Of a DNA stretch of 64,000 nucleotides, positions 38,834-48,944 are shown one piece after another. The stretch covers positions 2,790,001 to 2,854,000 of the forward strand of contig NZ_CP049801.1 in assembly GCF_011578045.1 (NCBI RefSeq), written 5' to 3'. This stretch comes from Acinetobacter shaoyimingii. Lineage in GTDB: Bacteria > Pseudomonadota > Gammaproteobacteria > Pseudomonadales > Moraxellaceae. How positions within the stretch are numbered: position 1 is the first letter of the stretch; every line of letters starts with the position of its first letter. The translations under genes were made by a program, and so were the position numbers. The notes beneath the pieces were generated by a model. It was given only the letters and a program-made list of their open reading frames with translations, was not told the DNA's origin and searched no databases.

Positions 38834-39496
38834 ATGCATCAGTTGCAGCCGCAACCTGAAGTCACAACTTCATTACAGTTAAACGCTCCTACGCCTTCAA
38901 ATTTTACTGATCACTTAAACAGCGTGCAACTCGCACCTTGGGTGAATCTGCAAACAGAAGCGCTACAGGTAGACTGGCTCATCTTACACTTTAATCACTG
39001 GTTTTCCCACCTAAATGTGACTTTGGTGAAAGGTGATTTTCAACCCGAATATTTCCCTGCAACATCAACAAGTTCCGCTCGTATTCAGTTTGCCCATGGC
39101 TTTTTTAACAGCGCACTGCATGAAATTAGTCATTGGAGTATTGCAGGTGAACAACGTCGACTATTACCTGACTTAGGCTATTGGTATGCGCCAGATGGCC
39201 GTACAGCAGAGCAACAAGCGCTTTTTGAACAAGTTGAAATTAAACCACAGGCCATAGAATGGCTCTTTGCGACCGCTTTTGGGCGCAAATTTCGTGTGTC
39301 TTTAGATAACTTGACTGGCGAAGGTGGTGATGGTACATCCTTTAAAAACAATGTATACGCTCAAGTTCAAAAGTATTTTTCTGGTGAAGCAAAATTACCA
39401 CGTGATGCGCAACATTTTATTCAATGCATTTGCTATTGCTGTCGCGATGGAAAAGCTTTAGAGCTTCATGAATTTAAAAGAGAAATGCTTGATTAA
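38834..39496 (+). CDS. epmC: EF-P hydroxylase
   Basis: A 220-residue protein from the ATG at 38834 (MHQLQPQPEVTTSL); the ATG 13 codons earlier adds a hydrophobic stretch unlike the family. The YfcM/EpmC signature is clear: RIQFAHGFFNSALHEISHW with the HExxH-like metal site, then DLGYWYAPDGRT and CICYCCRDGKALELHEFK. It hydroxylates the modified lysine of elongation factor P. Ribosome-binding signals are weak before either ATG. Confidence 0.9.
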   Translation: MHQLQPQPEVTTSLQLNAPTPSNFTDHLNSVQLAPWVNLQTEALQVDWLILHFNHWFSHLNVTLVKGDFQPEYFPATSTSSARIQFAHGFFNSALHEISHWSIAGEQRRLLPDLGYWYAPDGRTAEQQALFEQVEIKPQAIEWLFATAFGRKFRVSLDNLTGEGGDGTSFKNNVYAQVQKYFSGEAKLPRDAQHFIQCICYCCRDGKALELHEFKREMLD

Positions 39497-39706
39497 TCAA
39501 ATGAACTGAATCATTAAAGTTTTTGAATCCAGTGATTCACTTTTAATCTACAGATACACCACATACATATTGTCAGCGCTTATAAACTCAAGTCATAATT
39601 CAAACATCAAGAATTAACTTTGAGTTGATCAAAGACGCAATATAGACATCGTTGCTGTATCGCATTTTAAATGACAATAATCACAATACATTTCAGGAGA
39701 ATAAAC

Positions 39707-40324
39707 ATGCTGCATTTAAGAATACATCCTGATAACCCTCAGCCTCGACTTATCAGCCAAGCGGTGGAGCGTATCCGAGCAGGTGATGTGGTGGTCTACC
39801 CGACCGATGCGGCGTACGCCATTGGTTGTCAAATTGGGAATAAAAATGCAATGGAACGTATTGCTCAAATTCGTGACTTAGGTCCAAAACACCAATACGC
39901 CATTATTTGTGCGGATTTATCGGATATTGCAACTTATGCCAAAGTCGACAATGCAACCTATCGACTTTTAAAAGCCAATACGCCTGCGGTAACAACTTAT
40001 ATTCTACAAGCCACCAGTGAAGTCCCTCGCCGACTCATGCATCCAAAGAAAAAAACCATTGGGTTACGTGTCCCAAGTAATCCTGTCTGCCAAATGTTGT
40101 TAAGAGAGTTAGGCGAACCATTGCTGACCAGTACGTTAATCCTACCCGGCCAAACTGAACCTTTAGATGATCCTTACGATATTGAGCAACAACTGGAAAA
40201 ACGAATTGATGTTTTTGTAGATAGTGGATTAGGGACACTCACAACCACCAGTATTGTGGATTTATCTGGTATCAATCCTGTGATTGTGCGTCATGGTGTC
40301 GGTGATGTGAGTGCCTTTGAATAA
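39707..40324 (+). CDS. yciO: YciO-type Sua5/YrdC family protein
   Basis: A 205-residue protein. The start at 39707 is chosen because AGGAG lies seven to eight bases before the ATG. The YrdC-fold signature IRAGDVVVYPTDAAYAIGC and KKKTIGLRVPSNP near residue 120 are clear, and the sequence follows E. coli YciO closely throughout. The related TsaC makes threonylcarbamoyl-AMP for tRNA modification; the exact role of YciO itself is not established. No operon partner is seen. Confidence 0.92.
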   Translation: MLHLRIHPDNPQPRLISQAVERIRAGDVVVYPTDAAYAIGCQIGNKNAMERIAQIRDLGPKHQYAIICADLSDIATYAKVDNATYRLLKANTPAVTTYILQATSEVPRRLMHPKKKTIGLRVPSNPVCQMLLRELGEPLLTSTLILPGQTEPLDDPYDIEQQLEKRIDVFVDSGLGTLTTTSIVDLSGINPVIVRHGVGDVSAFE

Positions 40325-40342
40325 CGTTATTTCAATAAAAGC

Positions 40343-41089
40343 TTAACCATAAAGCACCATAAAATCTTGCAGTCGAATCTTTTGCCGACCGTGCTGGTCA
40401 AAATTATCAACATTTAGCCAAGCCTCATAGGCAAGATTCAACTGCAACCATTCTTGATCCACAATCGAAAACCAAGCCGTATTTCGATTACGCCCTTTAT
40501 TGATACGGTCTTGGCGAAACACCCCTTCATGTTGAAAGCCAAAACGTAATGCAGCTTGTTTAGACGGTTGATTGAAATCATCACATTTCCATTCAATGCG
40601 TCGAAAATTCTGTTGTATGGATTCTTTCAACAATAAATAAATGGTTTCAGTCGCTGCTGTGCTTTGTTTCATACTATGTGAAAAATACACATTCCCAATC
40701 TCAAGTACTCGGTGATTGGGGCGAATATTCAGCAAAGCCACCCACCCCACAATGTTTGAGTCCACTTCAATCAAATAATGAATAGAACCTGCAAAACCAA
40801 ACTGTGATTTCAATGCATCAGCCAAATCTTGTTTTGATGCAAATCCATCATAGGGTAAATAGGTCCAACATTGTTCATTGGGTTCAGAGCAAACTGTGCT
40901 CCATAATTGCTCAATCTGAGATGCTGTAATTTGACCTTGAGCGATATTGATCAGCTTAACTGTTCTTCCTCGCAGATCTTCCGTTTTAAAAGGACACTCC
41001 TCTGTCACAGCAACCCGCATTCCAACTTCTTGTCCAAATCGATTTTTTTCACTTTCAAGTTGAAACTGTGAAGATTTTTGAGTGCTCAT
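40343..41089 (-). CDS. GNAT-family N-acetyltransferase
   Basis: A 248-residue protein with the RimJ/RimL-type GNAT pattern: HYLIEVDSNIVGWVALLNI, then the strand-helix VLEIGNVYFSHSMKQSTAAT and FRRIEWKCDDFNQPSKQAAL. The last part, RFGFQHEGVFRQDRINKGRN, is the usual C-terminal GNAT motif. Substrate unknown. It stands alone, convergent with yciO. Confidence 0.85.
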   Translation of the reverse strand: MSTQKSSQFQLESEKNRFGQEVGMRVAVTEECPFKTEDLRGRTVKLINIAQGQITASQIEQLWSTVCSEPNEQCWTYLPYDGFASKQDLADALKSQFGFAGSIHYLIEVDSNIVGWVALLNIRPNHRVLEIGNVYFSHSMKQSTAATETIYLLLKESIQQNFRRIEWKCDDFNQPSKQAALRFGFQHEGVFRQDRINKGRNRNTAWFSIVDQEWLQLNLAYEAWLNVDNFDQHGRQKIRLQDFMVLYG

Positions 41090-41428
41090 TTTATAATTCC
41101 AAAATCAAATGATTTTTAATTTTATTTCAGGACGAGTAGCATAAAATTGTTCTACGAATTCCTCAGATTAACACGTGAAAAACCCTCATGTGGCGATATA
41201 TTTTGTTCAAAAATATTTTAGTTATTGGATTAAGTAAAAAAAGCCATTTATTTATTTTCAGTTTTTTAGCAGAAAAACAGTTTTTGCAATTTATTCACAA
41301 ACGTTTTTCCTTTAGAATGTAAGGGCTATTAATATGCAATCCGAATCACTATCTAGTTTGAATTTTCGATGAGTGATTCGCAGAATCGCCCGACATGCTT
41401 TTGAAAATTCGCGTGGCTAATAACTGTA
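41090..41428. other. Intergenic region upstream of scpA
   Basis: About 340 bases with no supported gene. It should hold the promoters of the divergent GNAT gene and of scpA-scpB-rluB. I see no strong hairpin; a weak TTATTC and TAGAAT pair 16 bases apart (about 41293-41320) is a possible scpA promoter. Confidence 0.35.
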
Positions 41429-42220
41429 ATGACTCAAGCACTTCAACATTCTTCAGAAATTCTACCCAACATCCGCGTATTAGATGAGTGGCAAGATACG
41501 ATTCCTGAAGATTTGTATATACCGCCTGCAGCATTCGAAATTCTCCTTGATCATTTCGAAGGACCACTCGATTTTTTAATTTATCTGATTCAAAAAAATG
41601 GATTTGATTTATTAAAGCTTGATATTGCACCTATAGCGACACAATATTTGTCTTATATCGACAGCATGAAATCACTCAATATTGAGCTCACTGCCGATTA
41701 TATGGTGATGGCTGCTTTGCTCGCTGATTTAAAATCTCGTTTACTGTTACCGAAACCGAAATCTGTTCAACTTGAAGCAGATCCAAAACAAGAACTGATT
41801 GATCGTTTAGAAACCTATTTACGTATTAAACAAGCCGCAGAACGTTTAGGACAAATGCCGATATTAGACAGAGATACTTTCTCAACCAATGTCGCACTTG
41901 GACAAACGTCTACTGTTTATGAAGGTTATGAAGCAGATATGCTTCGTGATGCATTATTCTGTATTTTTAACCGACCAGAAGTCGTTACGCATCAAATTTT
42001 GCAAGAACCTGTTTTACTTGAAGAGCGTATTGCTTATATTGAGCATATGGTTCATTCAGGTGAAGTACTCAAGTTTGAGGATTTGCTCAAACCAAGCCAA
42101 GGCCGCATGGGCTTAGTGGTGACGTTTATGGCGATTCTTGAACTAACACGCCAACAAAAGATTGAAATTGTGGCAACGGGTATTGAAGCGCCACTCGCGA
42201 TTCAGGGGATACATGCGTGA
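41429..42220 (+). CDS. scpA: Segregation and condensation protein A
   Basis: A 263-residue kleisin. The N-terminal domain shows FEILLDHFEGPLDFLIYLIQ and LDIAPIATQYLSYI. The middle is acidic and variable. The C-terminal winged-helix domain contains GEVLKFEDLL and VVTFMAILELTRQQKIEI. ScpA bridges the Smc heads and binds ScpB. Its smc partner is in this same window (56891-60343) but in a separate operon. The ATG has no strong ribosome-binding site. Confidence 0.94.
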   Translation: MTQALQHSSEILPNIRVLDEWQDTIPEDLYIPPAAFEILLDHFEGPLDFLIYLIQKNGFDLLKLDIAPIATQYLSYIDSMKSLNIELTADYMVMAALLADLKSRLLLPKPKSVQLEADPKQELIDRLETYLRIKQAAERLGQMPILDRDTFSTNVALGQTSTVYEGYEADMLRDALFCIFNRPEVVTHQILQEPVLLEERIAYIEHMVHSGEVLKFEDLLKPSQGRMGLVVTFMAILELTRQQKIEIVATGIEAPLAIQGIHA

Positions 42221-42807
42221 GCATAGATCAAAGTAGCGCATTTAATGTTGATGAATTACATCATGAACTTTTGATGCAAATTGAAGCGATTATTTTTGCC
42301 AGCGAAGCACCTGTATCTATTGCTCGCTTAAAAGAAGCGTTTCAAGACAAATATAGCAAACAACAGTTGCGTACGTTTTTACAACAACTGTCAATGCTAC
42401 AACATGGTCGTTCAATTGAGCTGACTGAAACAGCTCAAGGTTTTCGTTTTCAAGTCCGTGCAAAATATCGTAATGTGATTGTACAAACTTGGCCAGAACG
42501 CCCAACCAAATTATCACCATCACTGTTAGAAACATTGGCAGTGATCGCTTATCATCAGCCCGTAACCCGAGCTGATATTGAGCAAATACGTGGAGTCACG
42601 AATAACAGTCAGTTACTTAGAACGTTATTCGAGTGGAACTGGATTAAAGAATCGGGGTTTCGTGAACTTCCAGGAAGACCTGCGTTGTTGGTTACAACGC
42701 CACAATTTTTGAATGCATTTGGTTTAGCGTCGCTAAGTCAACTGCCTCCCCTACAGGATGCCAAGGAAGCTTTTATGGCTTTGGACGTTCAAACGCCCAA
42801 GTCCTAA
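42217..42807 (+). CDS. scpB: Segregation and condensation protein B
   Basis: A 196-residue double winged-helix protein starting with GTG, which overlaps the scpA stop by four bases. Family segments are QIEAIIFASEAPVSIARLKE, LLETLAVIAYHQPVTRADIE and IRGVTNNSQLLRTLFEW, followed by GRPALLVTTPQFLNAFGL. It dimerises and joins ScpA and Smc in the condensin-like complex. Confidence 0.94.
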   Translation: MSIDQSSAFNVDELHHELLMQIEAIIFASEAPVSIARLKEAFQDKYSKQQLRTFLQQLSMLQHGRSIELTETAQGFRFQVRAKYRNVIVQTWPERPTKLSPSLLETLAVIAYHQPVTRADIEQIRGVTNNSQLLRTLFEWNWIKESGFRELPGRPALLVTTPQFLNAFGLASLSQLPPLQDAKEAFMALDVQTPKS

Positions 42808-42848
42808 ATAGGTGCACTGTTGATGATTATTTCTAAGGTTATGCTGTT

Positions 42849-43943
42849 ATGAGTGAAAAATTGCAAAAGGTATTAGCACGAGTTGGCTTGGGTTCTCGCC
42901 GTTATATGGAAGAAGTCATTGCTGCTGGTCGTGTTAGTGTCAACGGTCAAATTGCTCAAGTGGGTGAACGCATTGAACCAACCGATGAGCTTCGCATCGA
43001 TGGTCGTAAAGTTCAGTTCCAAGTTGAGGATGAAATCCGTCGCCGTGTAATTATCTATTACAAACCTGAAGGTGAAATCTGTTCTCGTAGCGACCCTGAA
43101 AACCGCCCAACTGTTTTCGATCAACTTCCTTCTATTCCAGGTGATCGTTGGGTGATGGTGGGTCGTCTCGACATTAACTCTACAGGCTTACTGATGTTCA
43201 CCAACGATGGTGAATTGGCAAACCGTCTTATGCATCCATCCAATGAAATCGAACGTGAATATGCGGTTCGTGTGATGGGTGAAGTGACTCCACAATTGAA
43301 AAACAACATGTTGAATGGTGTTGTTTTAGATGATGGACCAGCTAAATTTGAGTCATTCTCAGAAATTGGTGGTGAAGGGATTAACCGCTGGTATCAAGTT
43401 GTTGTTAAAGAGGGACGTAACCGTGAAGTACGTCGTATCTTCGAATCTCAAGGCTTAAAAGTAAGTCGTTTGCTTCGTACGCGTTACGGTACGGTTATTC
43501 TTCCTCGTGAATTACGTACAGGTCGTTGGGTAGAATTGGACAAAAATGATATTGATAACTTAGCCAAAGCGGTTGAGTTAAAGCCTCGTCAAGGCACAGG
43601 GCTGTTTGGTATGGCAAAACGCCGTAACGAACGTATGCAAGAAAAACCTTTAGCTGCTCGCCGTGGTGGCTATTTACGTCAGCAACGTCGTGACGAAGGT
43701 GAAGGTCAAGGTCAAGGTCAAGCTGATGATTTTCGTCGTGACAATCGCCAACCTCAATTTGAGCAAGGTCGTAGTGACAACCGTTTTAACAACCGTCAAG
43801 AACGTCCGAATCAAAACAGTGGTAACCGCTTTGAGCGTCGTAATGAGCCAAATGGTAACTCATTTGAACAGCAAGGTCGTGGTGAAAACAAATTTGGTCA
43901 ACGTAAACCGTTTGGCATAAATAAAGGATTCAAAAAGTTTTAA
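42849..43943 (+). CDS. rluB: 23S rRNA pseudouridine synthase B, with a long disordered tail
   Basis: A 364-residue protein. An N-terminal S4 domain (MSEKLQKVLARVGLGSRRYM) is followed by the RsuA/RluB catalytic domain with the conserved GRLDINSTGLLMFTNDG (catalytic Asp). From about residue 250 on it is a low-complexity tail rich in Arg, Gly, Gln and Asn, with GGTCAA repeated three times in tandem at 43704-43721. E. coli RluB has a shorter basic tail. The gene follows scpAB, a common arrangement. Confidence 0.93.
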   Translation: MSEKLQKVLARVGLGSRRYMEEVIAAGRVSVNGQIAQVGERIEPTDELRIDGRKVQFQVEDEIRRRVIIYYKPEGEICSRSDPENRPTVFDQLPSIPGDRWVMVGRLDINSTGLLMFTNDGELANRLMHPSNEIEREYAVRVMGEVTPQLKNNMLNGVVLDDGPAKFESFSEIGGEGINRWYQVVVKEGRNREVRRIFESQGLKVSRLLRTRYGTVILPRELRTGRWVELDKNDIDNLAKAVELKPRQGTGLFGMAKRRNERMQEKPLAARRGGYLRQQRRDEGEGQGQGQADDFRRDNRQPQFEQGRSDNRFNNRQERPNQNSGNRFERRNEPNGNSFEQQGRGENKFGQRKPFGINKGFKKF

Positions 43944-43965
43944 TTTCTTAATTAAAACTTGAATC

Positions 43966-43996
43966 AAAAAGCCACTATTTTTATAGTGGCTTTTTT
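43966..43996. terminator. Terminator after rluB
   Basis: AAAAAGCCACTAT and ATAGTGGCTTTTTT pair around a short loop and carry T-runs on both strands. It lies 23 bases past the rluB stop. Confidence 0.9.
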
Positions 43997-44014
43997 ATAA
44001 TTAAAATTTATATA

Positions 44015-44425
44015 ATGAAAAAAAATTATAGTGCACTCATATCTCTGTTTCTTATATATCTATTGGCATGTTGTTACATTGCTTATGAAGCACAATTCAT
44101 CTCAGGTTACTTAGAATCTAGAGGCGTATTACAAGAAGAATATGAATATCCTTTATCTGGTGTATTGTTTTGCTGTGGATTATATTTTTTGGTGATAATT
44201 AACTATATTCCATTATTTTTGCTGAGATGTAGTCATAATCATCCTTATGCGAGTTTTATACTCGCCAGTATTATCCCCGTACTTATAACGTTTTATTCAT
44301 TTTTAGGTGCTATGCATGCATCAAGTTTTTGGGGTGCCTTCATCTTGGTGATGATGATCACCTGTTTAGCACATTTTTTAGCTCTACCCTTTATAATAAA
44401 GCGTTATCGAAATAATTTAATTTAA
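44015..44425 (+). CDS. Membrane protein of unknown function (136 aa, paralogue 1)
   Basis: A 136-residue protein with about four membrane helices. Between the first two helices is EYEYPLSGVLFCCGLYFLVI. It shares this arrangement with the next gene, which has the same length and EYPL-like block, so the two are paralogues. No signature of a known family. RBS signals are poor; the start is about 19 bases after the rluB terminator. Confidence 0.7.
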   Translation: MKKNYSALISLFLIYLLACCYIAYEAQFISGYLESRGVLQEEYEYPLSGVLFCCGLYFLVIINYIPLFLLRCSHNHPYASFILASIIPVLITFYSFLGAMHASSFWGAFILVMMITCLAHFLALPFIIKRYRNNLI

Positions 44426-44438
44426 AGACATAAAAACA

Positions 44439-44849
44439 ATGAAAAATATTGCTTTTAAAATAACAAATGTCATCCAATCCAAGGCATTCTTAATTTGTGT
44501 TTGGTTGCTGGTCACACTACTACTCGCCTATTATGCAAATACACCAAACCCAAGACCGATGGATCCTGATCATTATGTATTTAAATATCCTTTAGAAAGT
44601 GTCATTTTATTAAGCTTTTATTATGCTGTATTCCTTTGTGTCTATTTATGTGTATTTCACATTGAATGGTTTAAAAAACATCCCTACTTAAGCTATTTCA
44701 TCTCATCAATTATTGCAGTCATTTTCTTCTTGTTTGCAGCAATTATTAGCATGCATTCCTTTGGAATGATTATAGTATTTATCTTCGCCGTAGTAATGAC
44801 CAATCTCATGCATTTTGTGATTTATCCGCTTATTTGGCTATTTAAATAA
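44439..44849 (+). CDS. Membrane protein of unknown function (136 aa, paralogue 2)
   Basis: A 136-residue protein with about four helices. The FKYPLESVILLSFYYAVFL block matches EYPLSGVLFCCGLYFLVI of the preceding gene, and both end in a membrane helix with LAHF/LMHF. The 3' end overlaps the end of convergent bioD by 12 bases. Family and function unknown. Confidence 0.7.
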   Translation: MKNIAFKITNVIQSKAFLICVWLLVTLLLAYYANTPNPRPMDPDHYVFKYPLESVILLSFYYAVFLCVYLCVFHIEWFKKHPYLSYFISSIIAVIFFLFAAIISMHSFGMIIVFIFAVVMTNLMHFVIYPLIWLFK

Positions 44850-45488
44850 TGCAATCTTTGGAATATCAATCCACTGTGCTTTTGGAAAATATTGAGCCAA
44901 ATAGCCTTTTAAATATACTGCCGTATCTTTAGAAATGATTAGGTCTTGTGATTCGTCATTTAAGTTATATGCCAACGCAAATACATCTAATCCACGTCGA
45001 GCAATCGCTTCCAAACTTAATAAAGTATGATTAATACTCCCTAAGCGCCCTGAACTCACCAATATAACGGGATAGCGCTGCTCTTCCAAATAATCAATTG
45101 TCAGTTTTGTTGTGGTCAATGGCACCATCAAACCACCAGCTCCTTCGAGCAACACGACTTCGTAAGAATCAGCAAGTTGCTGGGTTGCTATTTTTATTTT
45201 TTCAAAATCAATATCTCGACCATCAATTTGAGCTGCCAAATGCGGAGATGCAGGATATGAAAATATTTCCGGCATTGTAAGTTTGCGATTATCCTCTTCA
45301 AACCAACCCTCACCCATCATTTCACGGTGTTTTTCAATATCTTCCGAAATATCGGTATTGCCTGTTTGAATCAGTTTTTGTGTGATGACTTTCCGACCTT
45401 GGGTACACCATAATTTTGCCAAATAGCCCGTTGCATACGTTTTACCAATAGCCGTATCAATACCACTAACAAAATAAACCTGTCCCAC
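44838..45488 (-). CDS. bioD: Dethiobiotin synthase
   Basis: A 216-residue protein. The Walker A-like start is VSGIDTAIGKTYATGYLAK, followed by the substrate region VVLLEGAGGLMVPLT and VILVSSGRLGSINHTLLS. It closes the ureido ring of dethiobiotin using ATP and CO2. It is last in the bio operon; its start shares one base with the bioC stop. Confidence 0.95.
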   Translation of the reverse strand: MGQVYFVSGIDTAIGKTYATGYLAKLWCTQGRKVITQKLIQTGNTDISEDIEKHREMMGEGWFEEDNRKLTMPEIFSYPASPHLAAQIDGRDIDFEKIKIATQQLADSYEVVLLEGAGGLMVPLTTTKLTIDYLEEQRYPVILVSSGRLGSINHTLLSLEAIARRGLDVFALAYNLNDESQDLIISKDTAVYLKGYLAQYFPKAQWIDIPKIALFK

Positions 45489-46285
45489 TAAGCACCTCGT
45501 CTCGCAACCACATAAATAGGATGATAACTTAAAGGATATACAATATTTTCGTGTTCATCTGTGGTGATAAAACGCCGATAACCTGTATAAAAATCTTCCA
45601 AAGTGTCTTTGGTCCAACGGAATTTATCCTGTGATGTTGCCGTCACGCCTGTGGCTTGTAAATGCGTTAACACCTGCTTTGGATGAATAAAGTGCAATTG
45701 CTCTGTACATTCGGATAAATGTAAAATTTCAAAACCTTGTTTCAGTAATTTAGCTCGAATCTCTTCCAGTTGAAGATAAACTAAACCTCGACCTGTTAAT
45801 GTTTTAATTTCTTTTAAATTACGCTTTCCAAAAGTGGAAAAACAAAATAAACCTTGATGATTCAAGGCATACTTGGCTTTTGAAACAACCCCATCTAAAT
45901 CATTAACCCATTGTAATGCTGCATTGGACATCACCAGATCTAAAGATGACGGAAACTCGATATAATCGACATCACCAATCTGCCATTCAAGCCCATCGAC
46001 ACCACTAAAATGTTGCTTAACATTGTCATAAAGATCATTTAAGACCAGTGTTTGAATGGGATATTTTTGTATGAATAAATGACTTAAATTTCCAGAACCA
46101 CAGCCAATTTCAAATGCTCGGTTGACCTGTTCTCGATCCAAATACTGCTGAATCAGTTGCATCAGTTCATTCGCTACTTTTTTCTGAATCAGCGCATGTT
46201 CATTATAGTTTAAATGTGCTTTTTCAAAACGTTGTGCGATAAGCGGTTTAATGAGTTCAATATCATCCATCATGTTTAAATTCAC
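45488..46285 (-). CDS. bioC: Malonyl-ACP O-methyltransferase
   Basis: A 265-residue class I methyltransferase. The SAM-binding motif is FEIGCGSGNLSHLF, and VMSNAALQWVNDLDGVVSK marks the BioC family. The start is GTG with AAGGA six bases before it, stronger than the in-frame ATG codons just downstream. It methylates malonyl-ACP so the fatty acid machinery can make pimeloyl-ACP. The partner esterase BioH is encoded in the same cluster. Confidence 0.94.
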   Translation of the reverse strand: MNLNMMDDIELIKPLIAQRFEKAHLNYNEHALIQKKVANELMQLIQQYLDREQVNRAFEIGCGSGNLSHLFIQKYPIQTLVLNDLYDNVKQHFSGVDGLEWQIGDVDYIEFPSSLDLVMSNAALQWVNDLDGVVSKAKYALNHQGLFCFSTFGKRNLKEIKTLTGRGLVYLQLEEIRAKLLKQGFEILHLSECTEQLHFIHPKQVLTHLQATGVTATSQDKFRWTKDTLEDFYTGYRRFITTDEHENIVYPLSYHPIYVVARRGA

Positions 46286-46357
46286 CCAATGTCCTTCTAT
46301 CTTTTTTTACTGGTCAGTTTTCAATGCTTAAGCATCCTACCGCATAGCGTTACCGGC

Positions 46358-47536
46358 TTAAGACTTAAAAGACGAATGCGCCAAATGCTTTAACAGATTG
46401 ATCACATCTTGCTGATCTACTGTTGTATTCAAACATACTCTTAATCTTGAGCCACCCTTGGGTACCGTCGGAGGTCGCACAGGCATGATATAAAATCCTG
46501 CTTGTTGCAATTGCTTGGCTTTATCTATAGTCGCTTGCGCTTCACCGATAATAATCGGCACGATATGACTACTCGATGGACATGCATAACCTAAGTCACG
46601 AATATCTGTTTGGATTTGCTGGCTCAACTGTTTGAGCTGTAAACGTTGTGCATTTAAATCCTGCATCTTAGAAAAAATAAATTGGGTCCATGCCATATTT
46701 ATTGGGGGTTGCGCTGTACTAAAAATCAACGGTCGCATGTGATTGATCAAAAAAGTACGAATAATCGGATCACAAATTAGATAGCCCCCGACTGAAGCCA
46801 AAGCCTTACCAAAAGTACCGACCAAAAAATCAATCTGCGCAATGACAGCATATTGTTCTGCACACCCTAAACCTCGTTCACCACGAACGCCAATAGCATG
46901 TGCTTCATCGACATAGAGCATCACTTTGGTATAGCGTGATTTTATTGCAACCAAGGCTTTGAGATCGGTTTCATCTCCATCCATACTAAAAATGGATTCA
47001 GTCACCACAATAATGCGATCAAATTTGTCATCACCATGATATTGACTCAACAACTGTTCTAAATGCGTTAAATCATTATGTCGATATCGATAATATTGCG
47101 CTTTTGATAGTCGAATACCATCAATCATACTGGCATGAATTAACTTATCGGACAGAATCAAGGTTCGTACATCACACAGCGCGGGCAAAATGCCAATATT
47201 CATGTGATAACCACTGTTAAATAGCAACGCTGCACGACCTAAAAAGGCATCACTCAGCGCCTGTTCCAACGCTTCATATTCAGCAAAATTTCCAGTTAAT
47301 AAGCGTGAAGATGATGAACTCATCCGTTTTGCGGATGTAGGCATAAGATCAAAAAATTCTTCAACCAACTGCGTATTCTGTGCTAGTCCCAGATAATCAT
47401 TACTGGATAAATTCAGCATTTGATGATCATTTACCATGATCCATCGTCCGTCTTGCTGAGCAGATGTAAACTGCCTGAGTTGTCCCTGATGCTTGAGTGA
47501 ATCGAGCTGATCGGCATAATGATCGAGTAAACTCAT
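46358..47536 (-). CDS. bioF: 8-amino-7-oxononanoate synthase
   Basis: A 392-residue PLP enzyme of the alpha-oxoamine synthase family. [12 protein letters not shown] near the N-terminus, [33 protein letters not shown] and the PLP lysine region [16 protein letters not shown] are all present. It condenses pimeloyl-ACP with alanine. The start overlaps the bioA stop by four bases. Confidence 0.95.
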   Translation of the reverse strand: MSLLDHYADQLDSLKHQGQLRQFTSAQQDGRWIMVNDHQMLNLSSNDYLGLAQNTQLVEEFFDLMPTSAKRMSSSSSRLLTGNFAEYEALEQALSDAFLGRAALLFNSGYHMNIGILPALCDVRTLILSDKLIHASMIDGIRLSKAQYYRYRHNDLTHLEQLLSQYHGDDKFDRIIVVTESIFSMDGDETDLKALVAIKSRYTKVMLYVDEAHAIGVRGERGLGCAEQYAVIAQIDFLVGTFGKALASVGGYLICDPIIRTFLINHMRPLIFSTAQPPINMAWTQFIFSKMQDLNAQRLQLKQLSQQIQTDIRDLGYACPSSSHIVPIIIGEAQATIDKAKQLQQAGFYIMPVRPPTVPKGGSRLRVCLNTTVDQQDVINLLKHLAHSSFKS

Positions 47537-48816
47537 GCTACCTCCCGATCCATCGACTGAACAACACCGACCAATTGAATAAGCAAGCTTTCAAGTTGTT
47601 CAGAAGAAATGACATAAGGTGGCATCAGGTATACCAATTTGCCAAATGGACGTACCCAGATTCCACGTTTAACAAATTCGGCTTGCAGGCTTTTCATATC
47701 GACATTAAAAGTCAGTTCAACCACCCCGATTGCCCCCAATACCCGCACATCCTGAACATAAGAAAGTGAGGCTAATGGTGTGAGATGTTGTTTCAATTGC
47801 TGTTGGATGCGTTGAATATTACTTTGCCAATCTTGAGCTAATAGTAATTGAGTACTTTTTAATGCCACAGCACAGGCCAAAGGATTCGCCATAAAGGTTG
47901 GACCATGCATAAATACGCTCGCTTCGCCCTGACTAATGGTTTCTGCAACTTTTTGTGTGGTCAGCGTGGCAGATAAAGTCATATATCCACCTGTCAGTGC
48001 TTTACCAATACACATAATGTCAGGTTCAACCTGTGCATGTTCCCAAGCAAAGAGCTTACCCGTACGCCCAAAGCCTGTAGCGATTTCATCGAAAATCAAA
48101 AGAATCTGGTATTTTTCACAAAGTTGTTTAGCTTGTCGTAAATATTCAGGATGATAAAAATGCATACCCCCTGCACCTTGTACAATCGGCTCTAAAATAA
48201 GGGCTGCTATAGATTGATGGTGCTGTGCTAAATGCTGTGCTAAATCATGAATATCATGTTGATTCCAATCTTCATAAAACCCCACTTGCGGCGCTTCGAC
48301 AAAAATACGATTGGGCAAGCTTGTGCCAAAAATCTGGTGCATACCTGTTACAGGGTCGCAAACCGACATGGCATTCCACGTATCCCCATGGTAGCCCGAA
48401 CGTGGTGTTATAAAATTGGTCTTCTGAGTCTTGCCTTGTGCAGACCAATACTGCACTGCCATTTTCAAAGCGACCTCAACCGCAACGGAGCCTGAATCTG
48501 CGTAGAAAATTTTATCTAGGCTCGGCGGAGTAATTTTGAGTAATAGCTTGCCCAGTTCAATGGCAGGATCATGAGTGAAACCACCAAACATAATGTGTGA
48601 CATTTGTTCAAGCTGTTTTTGCACAGCTTGGTTGAGTTCAGGATGGTTATAACCATGAATGGCGCACCACCATGAAGACATACCATCAATCAGTTGGCGC
48701 CCATCATCCAATTCAATGATTGCACCATAAGCACGCTTAACCTTAAATGTCGGCAGTGGCTTGAGCATTGAAGTATAAGGATGCCATAGATGCTCCTGAT
48801 CAAAACGATCACTCAT
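47533..48816 (-). CDS. bioA: Adenosylmethionine-8-amino-7-oxononanoate aminotransferase
   Basis: A 427-residue class III aminotransferase. [20 protein letters not shown] at the start, [38 protein letters not shown] and the PLP lysine in [17 protein letters not shown] are all present. It converts KAPA to DAPA with SAM as amino donor. It is the first of four packed bio genes; the next gene upstream on the same strand is bioH. Confidence 0.95.
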   Translation of the reverse strand: MSDRFDQEHLWHPYTSMLKPLPTFKVKRAYGAIIELDDGRQLIDGMSSWWCAIHGYNHPELNQAVQKQLEQMSHIMFGGFTHDPAIELGKLLLKITPPSLDKIFYADSGSVAVEVALKMAVQYWSAQGKTQKTNFITPRSGYHGDTWNAMSVCDPVTGMHQIFGTSLPNRIFVEAPQVGFYEDWNQHDIHDLAQHLAQHHQSIAALILEPIVQGAGGMHFYHPEYLRQAKQLCEKYQILLIFDEIATGFGRTGKLFAWEHAQVEPDIMCIGKALTGGYMTLSATLTTQKVAETISQGEASVFMHGPTFMANPLACAVALKSTQLLLAQDWQSNIQRIQQQLKQHLTPLASLSYVQDVRVLGAIGVVELTFNVDMKSLQAEFVKRGIWVRPFGKLVYLMPPYVISSEQLESLLIQLVGVVQSMDREVA

Positions 48817-48944
48817 CCTTTGTTACCATTGCTTTGTTTCATCTATATCTGCCATCCACTGTTTGCTTATTGTTCAAATTTCCTCATTTTTCGATCATAG
48901 CGATTATGCTCAACAAATTAAATTGCCTGATTAGACAATATTCA

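Noticed and set aside
41349..41630. A 93-codon minus-strand ORF overlapping the scpA start
   Set aside because: Antisense to scpA, with no start signal; a shadow frame.
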